A DNA stretch of 64,000 nucleotides, from the NCBI GenBank assembly GCA_021307315.1, contig JAJSPD010000001.1, positions 310,001-374,000 on the forward strand, read 5' to 3'. A model generated the notes under the pieces. The model was given only the letters and a program-made list of their open reading frames with translations, did no database searches and was not told the DNA's origin. Both the position numbers and the translations under genes were made by a program. This stretch comes from Bisporella sp. PMI_857 (lineage: Eukaryota > Ascomycota > Leotiomycetes > Helotiales > Helotiaceae). This document shows, one piece after another, positions 34,333 through 45,031 of this stretch (position 1 is the first letter of the stretch; each line of letters begins with the position of its first letter).

Positions 34333-34341
34333 TTTATTTTA

Positions 34342-35070
34342 ACCATACAAGAATATTAAATGAAGAACTTTGCGGGCGAATTCTATTGAGCATCCTATAG
34401 GGCGTATCGTTCCTCGTACGGCACTGTAACACTGCAAGTTAAGTGGTTGAATTAAAGTTTAAACTAAGCAAAATGAGAGTACTAACTAATATGATGACGC
34501 GATTATTAGTTAAGCTCGTGAGCTTGACAAGTATTGGCAAATGCTCTAGCGGGCTATCCCCGATTGAGTCTGGAGTTCCAGCACTGCAGATAAAAAGTAT
34601 TAGGTAAATTAAAGTAGACTGCATATTAAGCAAAAGCATCACAATACTAGGAGGCTCCTGCTTTAAGCTTATTCCTTAGGTAATCTTAATTCACATTACC
34701 TTCATGTCCCTGTTCCGCCTACTGATTAGTTTATTAAACCCAAAAATAGGAAGGAACATTATAACCCGCGTCTAGATTCACCGATCTCCAACTGAGAAGC
34801 GCATTTAAGTATGCCCAACGACTTCTAGATTCATTTATTCAACCAAGCTGAAGACGCTTAAAGAGTTATAGTGGCAGGCTTAACTATTCTTGCAACGATT
34901 ATTGCTGAGCAAAACTCGAATGATCTGAGTCGGAGACGCCCAAATATTCTTCACTTTGCATTATAAATTATAAACGACAGTTCAGTCTGACCATCATATC
35001 CCAACCACAGTATCTTACTAGCCTCTGTCTCGCCATTACTAATCTTGATTCGTCTATCGACTATAATGAC
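34342..35070. other. Intergenic between transposon and transporter
   Basis: About 730 bp of AT-rich 3' flank of the transporter gene. No gene or repeat recognised. Confidence 0.5.
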
Positions 35071-37071
35071 CTAGACACCCGACTTCTCAGAAGCCATCTG
35101 TTTCTCAACTATACCCTCATCATGCTCAGCAGCATGGATTTCCTTCGCAATCTGATCGATGTTGAGATGTGGAACCGCATCTTCACCATCGAAGATCTTT
35201 GCGATTTCCTCCAAGGTTGGGCCGTTGGTCTCCACATAGACAAAGTAGACAAATATGAATTCAACGGTATCCCAAAGCTATTTTAAGTCAGCAGGGTCGC
35301 TCAAGAATGAATCAAGGGTAAGGGATATTCCTTACAGTGTAGAATAACATAAAATTCCAATGATTGGGAAGATTATCCCAAGCCAGCTTGCTGGTCTGGT
35401 TACTAAGTGCCAAGATAGCCTGAACGGTGATGTTCATGATCATCATGCCCTTAGCGCGGAGCTCAAATGGAAGAACCTCAAGGGCATATGCAACGAGCAA
35501 GCCGGAGAAACCAATATCGTAGAAGATACCGAATATCCAAATGAAGACAAGCTGGGCATAGCCAGAAGACGTGTTTTTCTCGTTCGAGTTCTCATAGACA
35601 GCACCACAGATTGTCCATAGCACGAAGGATGCAACCATTCCTCCGGCAGAGACCAGAAAGAGTGGGCGACGACCGAATCTGTCGACAGTCATGGCGGCCG
35701 TAATAGTGACAATCAAATCGAGGATTGTCTTGCCGCCACTCAACTAAGACTTGTGAGTTCATCTTCAATATATGCACAGTGACTACGATACTTACGCCAA
35801 GCTTCTGATTCTGATCCGTGATTCCAGCACCTTCGTAGATCGTGTTCATATAGTTTGAGAACAGGGCATTTCCAGAGTATTGCGAGATAACTCCTAGAGA
35901 AATAATGATGGCCAGTCGCCAGCGATTGCCCTTCGTCCTAAAGAAATCTAGGTATCCAGTGGTTTGTGTTGCGACAGCTTCCAGCTTGATGGTTTCTTTG
36001 ATTTCACGATACTCGAACTGGACAGTAGTGTTGTTGACATCGCCTCCAGCATGATAAGTCGATAGAATTTGCAAAGCCTCCTCAGGACGGTCTTTAGACA
36101 TCAACCATCTGGGAGATTCAGGGATCCACCAAATGAATGTAAGCTATCCTCGCAATCAGTTCATATTGAGATATGCTTCTAAGCAAAAGTAATTTCTCAG
36201 AGATAGGGAGCTCCATGTGTACGGAACCGTATCGCCTAATTGCGAGAAAATGACTTACCTGAATCAGAGAAGGAGCAATCTGAAGGAATGTGATGGATCT
36301 CCAGGACCAGTTATTATGAACTTGCGAAGTACCCCATCCGATCCACGCAACAAGAAGAGCGCCTAGGTTCCATAGGCAGTTATAGACTGCAGTCACAGGG
36401 CCACGATGTTGCGGGTGACAGATTTCAGTCAATAAGAGAGGTGAGCACATTTGGGCAAAACTGTTGCCGAAACCGAGAATGAACCGACCAGCAATGAACA
36501 CTTAATGTGGTTAGCTGCATGCTTCGTCACACACGAAGCGTGAACCCACTTCCATAACCATTGCAGAAAGCGGAGAGGCAACCTCCCAGAATCATGAAAC
36601 AACACCCAAGAGCAATGGTTATCTTTCTCCCATATTTATCTGCAAGTGTGGGACTATAGCGACAAAGTCAGCACTTGAATATACCACAAGGTTCATGATA
36701 CGATACTCACGTAATGAAGAAGCTCACAATAGACCCAATATTGTACATGTTGACGAGTAGCCCAAGCTTATTGTTGTCGTCGACTTCAGGAAAATACTCT
36801 CCCCACAGTTTGATTTGTTGGACTGTATTAACAAGCATTCTATGATACCCAATTAGTTCCGTTATACAGACTGTCAGGGAAGCTCTTACCCATCGTAACC
36901 TGTGGTGGCAGACGCAACCATCAGAACGCAGCCCCAAAGGTAGAGCTTTCGTAGATGGGGTTCTCTTCTCCATTCGACTTTTTCAAACTGGGGAGCTTCT
37001 CTCTGAGCTACTATAACCTCAGCCTGGTGGGCCTTGGCACCATGCTCGGTGACAGCATGGACATTGACCAT
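35071..37071 (-). CDS. MFS sugar transporter (sugar porter family)
   Basis: Seven exons: 37071-36890, 36839-36711, 36653-36550, 36500-36259, 36143-35796, 35743-35336 and 35277-35071; introns of 49-115 bp, all GT-AG, with phases that close exactly; 539 residues. Family marks: TTGYDGMLVN after TM1, LADKYGRKI, GRFILGFGNSF, WRSITFLQIAPS, PESPRWLM before the central loop, DRFGRRPLFL, and VETNGPTLEEI at the cytoplasmic C-terminus. Twelve membrane helices are expected. Such proteins are plasma-membrane proton/sugar symporters or facilitators; the pattern resembles the fungal lactose-permease-like group, but substrate is not predictable. The start was taken at the ATG 37071. An upstream acceptor-like TTTCTAGCAG in the same frame leaves open an extra 5' exon. 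Confidence 0.93.
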
Positions 37072-40000
37072 TTTGTTAGGATAGGTGCTGACTTTTAGAC
37101 CCAGAATCAAATGAAATGGCTTCTGCTCAACCAGAACATCTGCTAGAAAGAAATTAGAAAATTGGACTACATCGTAACTATATAGTAACAAACTCTCAGT
37201 ACCACCAAATCAACCAGATCGACACTGCATTTCAACAAGGTTTGTGGGGAGATATTAACCGGTGGGGAAACTGGGGTGCCACAAGGTAGGGTAGTTGCGG
37301 GTAAAACGGGTAAAATTGGCAAGTGTAGCATCGGATTGATCTAGGCAATGAATATGGAGGGTCTCCGGAATATCATCACATGAGCCATCGTTGCTATCAA
37401 GAACTATTGGACTTCTCATTAACAAATATCATGAAATCATCTATAACGGAGAAGCGGATGCGGCGCAGCTTTACTCGCATTACTAGAACTAGACATGTTC
37501 GAGATGCAGGTCGTCTTGCTCACAAATCAAAGGAGCCCTGCGTTTTCTGCGCATATGTCAAATAGACTCGCACCACCACAGGGTAGTATTATTAGCGGAA
37601 CTTCCAGTAGCTTTTAACGCTTTGACGCCAATTAAACGAGCAAAGGTGGTTGAGTCCCGAAAGAAAGAGAAATGGTGAAGTGTAATGCTCACGCGAGATA
37701 CTTCAAGAGTGCCTCCGAATGATTGACGGTCCGTCGAATTTGCGGGCCGGCCCAAGATGGGGTGACTGAGTAAACTGAACATTCATTTTCTTCCAATTCA
37801 GTAAACGAGCTGCAGGTCATGGGCTGCAAAGTAACGTCGAACAATTGCTAGAGCAGCCAATTTCTCAGTCGTAATTTGCTGGGAGATAGTAGAATGTGTA
37901 TCATTCACACCAAAAATCAAGGAACACAAGGAAAGGGTTATGTAATAGGGCCTAGTCCAACAGTGGCCGCCCTGTAAGTTTGGAAGAATTAGATGCGATT
38001 CCTCCCAAGTAAACGGCATCTTGTGAGACTTATGAAGTTTGTTATGGGGCTTACTCTCTTACTGCCTTGTACGGAGTATCTGCAGCTTTTTGTCAGAATA
38101 ATACAAATTCTTAGGGTCTCAGCCTTGCTGAAAAAACGACTTTGTGACTTCCAGCCAATGCTTGATTGTATTCCGCCCCAAATTCAACGTACCTCCCAAT
38201 AATTGGTGTTATCAGGTAGATTGTGAGATCAGGGCTCATCATTCATTAAGAAGGGAATCGAGACAAAAAAGAGAGTACCTGCCGAGCGGAATATGCCGTC
38301 GCCATCATGTCATTAGTACCACCGAAGACATTCACCTAGTTTGACTCCACCATCACATCAGGCTTCTGAGAATAATTGTGCTTCTCGACACTAGTAGCAA
38401 TCCCAGTACCATCTTTGTCTTAGTAATTGTTACCAACCGACTTACAACCGACTACCCATATACCTAGGAGCACGAACTTGACTTATGGTCGCATTTTGCC
38501 CAGCCATACATCTGCCCTCTCACAACAGGACTCGAATCTAACCTCACATTCCAGGAAGGTATATCGTATCTGGTGAGAATGGATGCACGTGGTCCTGTAG
38601 GATGGCAAGCTGTGTTCAGGTCTCCGAAAGTTATCGATTTCTGCTTAGGAACCTACTTCGGTTGTCAATTTCGCTTGTTCATACTACGAGCACAAGCATC
38701 TTCAATTTTAGAAAGAGCCTCTTTCGCTGACTTTGTGATTAATTCTTCGAATGAGATGAATTTTCGTTGTGTCCCAAAACCAAGATTGCAAGGCTGATGG
38801 GGAGGTACCTCATTTCATGGAACTCTTGCTTCGGAAGGGCTGTTTGAGACCGCACGAGGATAGTCAAATTCCTCTCGAACCAATCTGGAAAAGAATAGTA
38901 TCGCAGTCCCAGTGTATATAGAGATATCTTTTTTTGGTGTTAGCCGACTATGTATGGCGCGCTAGAACAATTAGCAGATTTTCCTAGATCGCAGGTTGCC
39001 ACCCAACGGCAAACTCTTCTTTATTCATGAATCTTAAACCTACTTTCAAATCAAATGCCCCTTACTAGAACGCTTGGATATTATCGGCTTGAAGCGCTAG
39101 AATCTCCCGCCACTGCAGTTTTGAATCAGGACAAGAATTTCCAAGGTGATATTCCATCACTTCTGATTGACGTAAAGAACAGGAGTGCAGGGTGGGTTGG
39201 AAAAGAAAGTTATAACGTTCAAATTCCAAGCCCATAGTGGATGGCGGCGCAGATCGTCCGGGTATTCATTTTGCGTGATAATTTCAAGATGTGAACCTTT
39301 ATCTCCTATGGGATTTGTTGAAGAGACTGAAGTCCTAGAAGATCCTCCCATTACGTAAAATGGCTGATATGAAGTCATCTTATCTGTCGGGCTGTGGTGT
39401 GGACTGATTGCTGGGTTTTAGTATATACAGAATTTTTATAGATTCGATGGTATGCTTTGACGAGCCGGATTTTCTATTTACCAAGGTGAGAACTTTTGTT
39501 TTGGGAGAGTCAAACCGGTTAGTGAATGCGGTGGTGCACAAATACTCCTCTTAACCTAAATTGAAATAGATTCCCATCTATCTCCTGTCAAAGCAGTCAT
39601 AAATTCAGGCTTGAAAAGTACCAACAGTGAGCGTCAAAAGTATTCGTGCATGAGATAGTATGTATACATAGCAAATGGAAGATCGGATCATGATATTCCA
39701 GTCTATGGGTAAATTGTGACATTGCCTTTCGAGTCAACCTTCGGACTCTTTTCCTAAGCCAAACAAATGGAATTTCTGATGCTGTGAGCTTCACGCATGA
39801 TTGCTTTCCTGATTTCCTTGTAGTAAATATGCTTGGAGCTTTTGTCCAAACAAAACGGTACAAAGCAGGAACGATTATAAAAAAACGGCTGAAAGCATAA
39901 GAAATAAGAATTCCATCCCATAAAGATATTCTTACCACGAAAGTCTCCAGCCCAGAGCCGTTAACATCGTAGACACCGAGAGCATTTAGTACCGCAACTT

Positions 40001-40829
40001 TGGCCCTTCTAGTCCTGGTGGCCATCGAACTGAAAAATTATGTTTATGGCCGATTACGCGAAGCTCCATGTGGGCTCTGGTCAGTAGCTATCAGAGTTTT
40101 CTGCGCAAAAAAAAAACGAGCCTCAAATCCAGATTTTATTTGGCAATTTCATGTTCCTAGATCCCACTGATTTTGAGGTGCCAGAATTTCCATAGTTCCG
40201 CCGGCACCTGATCTGCACGGATTGAGTTATAGACGTGCTAATGCACCCAAGGTTCGAACTCAAGCGTGTCAGCTATATCCAAAGTATCCAGTACGCTTAG
40301 CTTGCTGCTGGATATGGGATGAGATGGTAGGTCAGCAATGCGCCTATCAAGGAGATTAGCGAGTGGAGGCGATAAACTATATTCCCTGCAAAACATCTAA
40401 GGATGCTTGCTATCACGCGCTAATAGGCTTCTGCTGTAGCGAGTTTATGAGAACATGCCCTCTGTATCCTTCCTAGGTCAGATATTATTAATATGACGCA
40501 CACTAGGACATTCTTATCCTTATCTAGCCGTTTTAAGACACTTTGCGATCTCAAATTCCATTTGGTATTGGACAGGAGTGCTAGAATGAAGTTGCTTTCT
40601 CTGTTCTAAGGGATTTTTTGATATATGAACAGTAGTAATACATCATTAGGAACCTCCTCGTGAATGTGTAAAAGTGAATCTCGTGATCAAGATTTACCAA
40701 AACGGCTTAGGTTGGTATTGAGGCTGTACAAATGACATTGATTGAACCAGCCGCAGCATCTCAACAACTTCACGAGAGCACATACTATTTCTCAAACCTT
40801 TCCCTAATATGTGACAATAAGTAACAGAG
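37072..40829. other. Gene-poor region of 3.8 kb
   Basis: Short ORFs occur on both strands but none shows a family pattern or coherent splicing. Minus-strand 40025-39597 (142 codons, starting MATRTRRAKVAVLNALG) and 39378-39157 (starting MTSYQPFYVMGG) begin with ATG and might be species-specific or decayed genes; I cannot support them. No transposon ends recognised. Confidence 0.45.
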
Positions 40830-42080
40830 ATGCGACTTTACAGCATCGTAATCATTTTACTGAGCCTCGTCTCGACTACAATATGCACACCTCTTACGGA
40901 GCAACGACCCCTACAAGCGTCACAAGATGGCACGAGTAACGGTAGCAACCTCTCGATCAAGCTCTTCGCTGAGCTAGAAGAATTCTCACGCATCGTCGAC
41001 ATTTCATATTGCGTGGGTATGACCGGCATCTCAAAGCCTTTCCGGTGCTCAAGTCGCTGCGACGATTTTCCAGAGTTCGAGCTAGTGGATACATTTAATA
41101 CTGGACCATTGATGAGCGATAGTTGTGGATATATTGCATTGGATCACAGCACAAAGCATCAGGGAAAGGGACGGATTATTGTTGCGTTTAGGGGGACATA
41201 CAGTATTGCGAACACGATCGTGGATTTGAGCACGGTTCCGCAAGAATACCTTCCTTATCCCGATGACCCAGAGAACCAAACTACAGTCGCGGATAAGCCG
41301 AAAGCAAAATGCAACAACTGTACTGTTCATACTGGATTCTGGAATTCCTGGCAGAATACCCGCGCATTCATCCTTCCTCATATCGAAGCCGCACGAAGCA
41401 ATCACCCTAATTACCAACTGCATCTTGTGGGGCATTCGCTGGGAGGGGCGGTAGCTGCGTTAGCAGGACTGGAATTCGAAACATTGGGATTCAATCCAAC
41501 TATCACGACGTTTGGAGAACCACGCGTGGGCAATTCTGGATTACGAGACTGGATAGATCTGACTTTTTCCTTGCCTTCAGAGCATAACACCAAAGGGGGA
41601 CACGAGTTGAAGGCTGGACGTTACAGACGCATAACACACATTGATGATCCAGTGCCGCTTCTGCCTCTTCAGGAATGGGGCTATCGATCGCATGCCGGGG
41701 AGGTATACATATCAAAGCCTTCGCTCCAACCAGCTCTTCCCGATGTCCATCTCTGCTTTGGGGATGAGGATGTAGATTGTCTCGCGGGGGCTGAGGCAGG
41801 CGAATCGTGGTTCAATGTGGTGGCTGATATACGGGAAGTGCTTGCGGAAGGCTCAGGAGTCGTGACGATGCCTGGAAGTGTGGGAGACGCAGAGATGCTG
41901 CGAAAGCGATGGGGTCTTCCTATTCCTGCTCGCTACAAGATCTGGCAGCTATTCTTCGCCCACAGGGACTACTTCTGGAGGCTGGGTCTCTGTGTTCCAG
42001 GCGGAGATCCTTTAGACTGGGGAAGGAACAGATATGATTTCGGGGATGATGAGGACAAGCCGCCTAAGCTTGAATTGTAA
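40830..42080 (+). CDS. Secreted class 3 triacylglycerol lipase
   Basis: Single exon, 416 residues. An N-terminal signal peptide (about residues 1-20, YSIVIILLSLVSTTIC) indicates secretion. The alpha/beta-hydrolase core shows IIVAFRGTYS (oxyanion region), VHTGFWNSW, the nucleophile elbow LVGHSLGGAVAAL with Ser203, FGEPRVGN, an Asp in THIDDPVP (Asp272 or 273) and His288 in YRSHAGEV, a complete Ser-Asp-His triad as in the Rhizomucor/Thermomyces lipase family. It is longer than the usual 290-300 residues: the C-terminal about 110 residues after the triad are an extension with CLAGAEAGESWF and an acidic tail. Expected role is hydrolysis of external glycerides or feruloyl-type esters. It stands alone between gene-poor stretches. 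Confidence 0.95.
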   Translation: MRLYSIVIILLSLVSTTICTPLTEQRPLQASQDGTSNGSNLSIKLFAELEEFSRIVDISYCVGMTGISKPFRCSSRCDDFPEFELVDTFNTGPLMSDSCGYIALDHSTKHQGKGRIIVAFRGTYSIANTIVDLSTVPQEYLPYPDDPENQTTVADKPKAKCNNCTVHTGFWNSWQNTRAFILPHIEAARSNHPNYQLHLVGHSLGGAVAALAGLEFETLGFNPTITTFGEPRVGNSGLRDWIDLTFSLPSEHNTKGGHELKAGRYRRITHIDDPVPLLPLQEWGYRSHAGEVYISKPSLQPALPDVHLCFGDEDVDCLAGAEAGESWFNVVADIREVLAEGSGVVTMPGSVGDAEMLRKRWGLPIPARYKIWQLFFAHRDYFWRLGLCVPGGDPLDWGRNRYDFGDDEDKPPKLEL

Positions 42081-43432
42081 ATTTTAATGAAGTATGACAA
42101 TGAACAGCACGAAATGGGTTAACGAAGTTGTCAATCTGTGGGGCGGCAGGCGTTTATGGGTCACCGAAAATTGTATTGTTAATAACAGCGATTGAGTGCA
42201 GTAACAATAATATCCTAATGAGAAGAATTACGTGCTCGTTGTCTTCCTCCGTCCAAGTAAGAAGGATAACTTGAAAGTCCCAGTGCATAACGCGAGGCAG
42301 CACTTCTATTTTCTCTGACAAAAGAAGACTACGGGATATTACCCCCATACCGCATAGCTGGCTGTGTAACATACAACATGAGAGCCCTGAAATATTTAGA
42401 GTATAGTCTCCACTTCTCCATCCGAGTGGCAATCCTTTTTCGTCTCGCTTAGACCCCTTTATTCCGCACGATTATATACATCACAGGCAACAGAGAAGAT
42501 ATTGCTGCTACATATTTTGTTCAGCAAGTCAGCATCCATCGATGCAGCATGTATCAATCCAAACCCTGTTGAGAGACGTTGTTGACGGGCCGACTCACGG
42601 CGCCTCCTTAAATTTCGAGACCACTTTGTCTGGTGCTCTCTTGTACCTTAAAAAGATGATCTTGCTCTTTGCCCCCTGGCATGTAATTGGATTACATGTC
42701 CGTAGGCCACTTTGTCGACAAACGCGGATAGCTTGGGGGTGCTTGAATCAAGGGTTCACATGATGAATAGATTATGGTTCGTTGAGATGTTACAGGGCAT
42801 ACACGAGGAGGATACTTAAGATCAACCGTTAAACCTTTCAAGCTTTGCCGGACCCAAGTTATCAGTAGTTCCCCGTATGTGTTGTAAGTAGGCCTGCCGC
42901 TCGATTCCGTACATCGTGGCTCTTGAAGCTATACATGTCCATTACTTTATGAATGCAGAAAAGCCACTGAAGGAAATATGCTCCGAGGATGCTAATAGAA
43001 TCGTTACATCAAATCATGTAGATGAAGATGCACATAAAAATACTAAGAATCAGGAATATATTCGCAGCAATTGCGCGAAAGCAAACGCTCATCGCAACGA
43101 TTCAGAACTCGGTTTTCCCTCCTTAACTCCACCGCTGAGCTATATCTACGTTTTCCGAGTTCTGCACCATTGTATATCGTAGCTGATCATATGCATCATG
43201 TTTACCCTCTCCACTAATATTGATCAGAATCGCTTGTTCCTTTGCCCGCTAACCACCGATGAAAGTACACCATGCGCCCGCTATCAAATGTCCCATCACC
43301 AGCTACGAGTCTATTCTCGGTGGGCTTCGCGACTTCTCACTCTTTCGAGGGAAAGGTGATGCACTCCGTGACTCATCGTGTCTATTGTCATTTTTAGTAC
43401 ACACTACGGTGTCAGATAGTGATGCAAGAATC
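42081..43432. other. Intergenic, no gene seen
   Basis: About 1.35 kb between the 3' ends of the lipase (plus) and the NEDD8-protease-like gene (minus). Small ORFs only, e.g. 42916-43182 (plus), without recognisable features. Confidence 0.5.
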
Positions 43433-44436
43433 TTACGATCTTCTTCTTTCTCCTTCCTTCCTATAGTTCTCAATAATCCGCAACATTTCCTTCCGCCCAC
43501 CTGAAGCATCGATGAACTTCCCTCCCATGCTCATGCTGACTTTCTCTTTGGCGTTGGCTAGAAGTAGCCTCTTCAGCAATAGATGGCGCATCTCTATACA
43601 GACATAAACCCCACAATCACTGCTGTTTTCCTGTTGTGGACTGTCCGCCAAATTATGAAACCGAAGGGCCCTTTCCAAAAGATGGCTCAATTTGTTGGTG
43701 GCGTTTTCCGCCTCGCTGTAATTGCTAGGATTCATGCTGTCATAGTGAAATGCAACGCCGTCAATGACGGATACGAGAAGAAGTGACCAGTGCGATCCAC
43801 CCTCCGCTACACTCACATTGCGAGCGTCATTTATAGGCAAGAATATATGTGTTGTTTTCGAGAAATCAGGGAGGGCTTCTTTTAGAGAGAGAGGATCGCG
43901 AGTTTGCATGAGCATAAATGCCATTGAGGGTCGGAGAAGAACGATGTTGGAGGAAGGGAATTTTCGGAGTTCTTCGCGCTCGAGATACCTAAGTCATTAA
44001 CATATAACCATTCGTGGGCATAGGATGCCCATACTCTTGCCAAAAGGCTATCGTCTGCGTCATTTAGCAAATACGAAGTTGTGGAAAGATGTAAGATCTT
44101 ACATTATCCGTAAGCCAGTCATTTTTCAGGGTATCAACGTCTTCCTTTGTTACTGCGTCGCAAATCAGCGGGGGCTCCGGAACACATCGAAGAGGCTGCA
44201 ACTCACACCGGATATCATAATCTACAAAAGCTTAATATTAGTGAGGTGCCCAAAAACCATAGATTTGGAAATACCCACAACTCAAATAGGCATCTTCCGG
44301 AGCCAGCTACATCATTCCTTGATTAGCCCCTACCTAGCAAAACATGCGCGAGTTCGAATGTTTAGGCATAAAGACGTACCGAGTCTCTGAATCTCTTGCT
44401 AACTTTCCCTCCGAATGGGTGGAAATCTCCGGGCAT
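43433..44436 (-). CDS. NEDD8-specific cysteine protease (SENP8/NEP type)
   Basis: Six exons: 44436-44380, 44306-44279, 44221-44207, 44154-44105, 44054-44035 and 43988-43433 (57, 28, 15, 50, 20 and 556 nt), split by introns of 73, 57, 52, 50 and 46 bp; 241 residues. Only this splicing gives the continuous family sequence LAPEDAYLSYYDIRLTKEDV, DTLKNDWLTDN, TIAFWQEYLEREEL. The C48-type catalytic triad is intact: His123 in GGSHWSLLLV, Asp140 in FHYDSMN, Cys182 in SSDCGVYVC. Members of this small class process the NEDD8/Rub1 precursor or remove it from cullins; the short length and absence of an N-terminal extension argue for it over Ulp1/Ulp2 SUMO proteases. Each intron has GT-AG borders and frames close exactly. 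Confidence 0.9.
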
Positions 44437-45031
44437 ATTCGATATGTGAGGCTGACTTGGTTGCCTTCACGTCGCTTCCTCGAGTTTATACCGCAAAGAA
44501 CACTATGGTTGGCAGAGGACCAACAAGGGAAGGTCAGTCAAAGAGAGTGAAACAAAATCCTTCAAGGATCAATGGTTTTGGGAAGTATTCGCTGAAGATA
44601 CCTTGGTAGGACTATAAGTGTGAGGATGATCACTGAATGGTAGAGGATTTTGGTGGTAGACTCAGCACGGACTGGACATGGTGGGGGAAATGCTTGGCAC
44701 AAAATCCCACAGCATCCAGAACGTCATTTGTGGAGATGTCAGCCCCATCAAGGCTGAACTCTCCAACCTGAGGCTCGGAGAAACAATAACTGGCTACAAG
44801 ACGACATAGACACCAAGATTGAGATAACTCATGGCCACAAGAAGCTTGCTCTACGTATTAATTGATCAAAGCTCGATCCTCCAAAGGAAGCCCCACTTAA
44901 AGAGGCAGACCCTAGTGTCCATACATGCTCTAAGACAGCTCTTCTACAAAGCCATTCGCAATATATGCATTCCAAAGTTGAAGGCCACCAGAGCAGCTTC
45001 TTAAACCTCTTAAAAATTATAATATAGTTCA
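44437..45031. other. Intergenic
   Basis: About 600 bp between the NEDD8-protease start and the stop of the large minus-strand gene. It should hold the protease promoter. No motif or gene recognised. Confidence 0.5.

Larger units (their letters stand above)
32929..34341. mobile_element. Non-autonomous Mutator-like DNA transposon with 9-bp target duplication
   Basis: The element proper spans 32938-34332 (1,395 bp). It starts CGGCAAATATCT and ends with the complement AGATATTTGCCG. The inverted repeats are 73 bp each (32938-33010 and 34260-34332) and differ at only a handful of sites. The flanks carry identical direct repeats TTTATTTTA at 32929-32937 and 34333-34341, the expected target-site duplication. 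A 9-bp duplication with long inverted repeats is typical of Mutator-like elements (hAT would give 8, mariner TA). No transposase ORF is present, so mobilisation would need a helper. The interior is AT-rich with sub-repeats. Near-identical ends and an intact duplication suggest a fairly recent insertion. Confidence 0.88.

Noticed and set aside
39597..40025. 142-codon minus-strand ORF with hydrophobic stretches
   Set aside because: No family resemblance, no splice partners, lies in AT-rich gene-poor DNA; could be chance.
40245..40275. Possible tRNA B-box (GGTTCGAACTC)
   Set aside because: No A-box or cloverleaf stems at the right distance on either strand.
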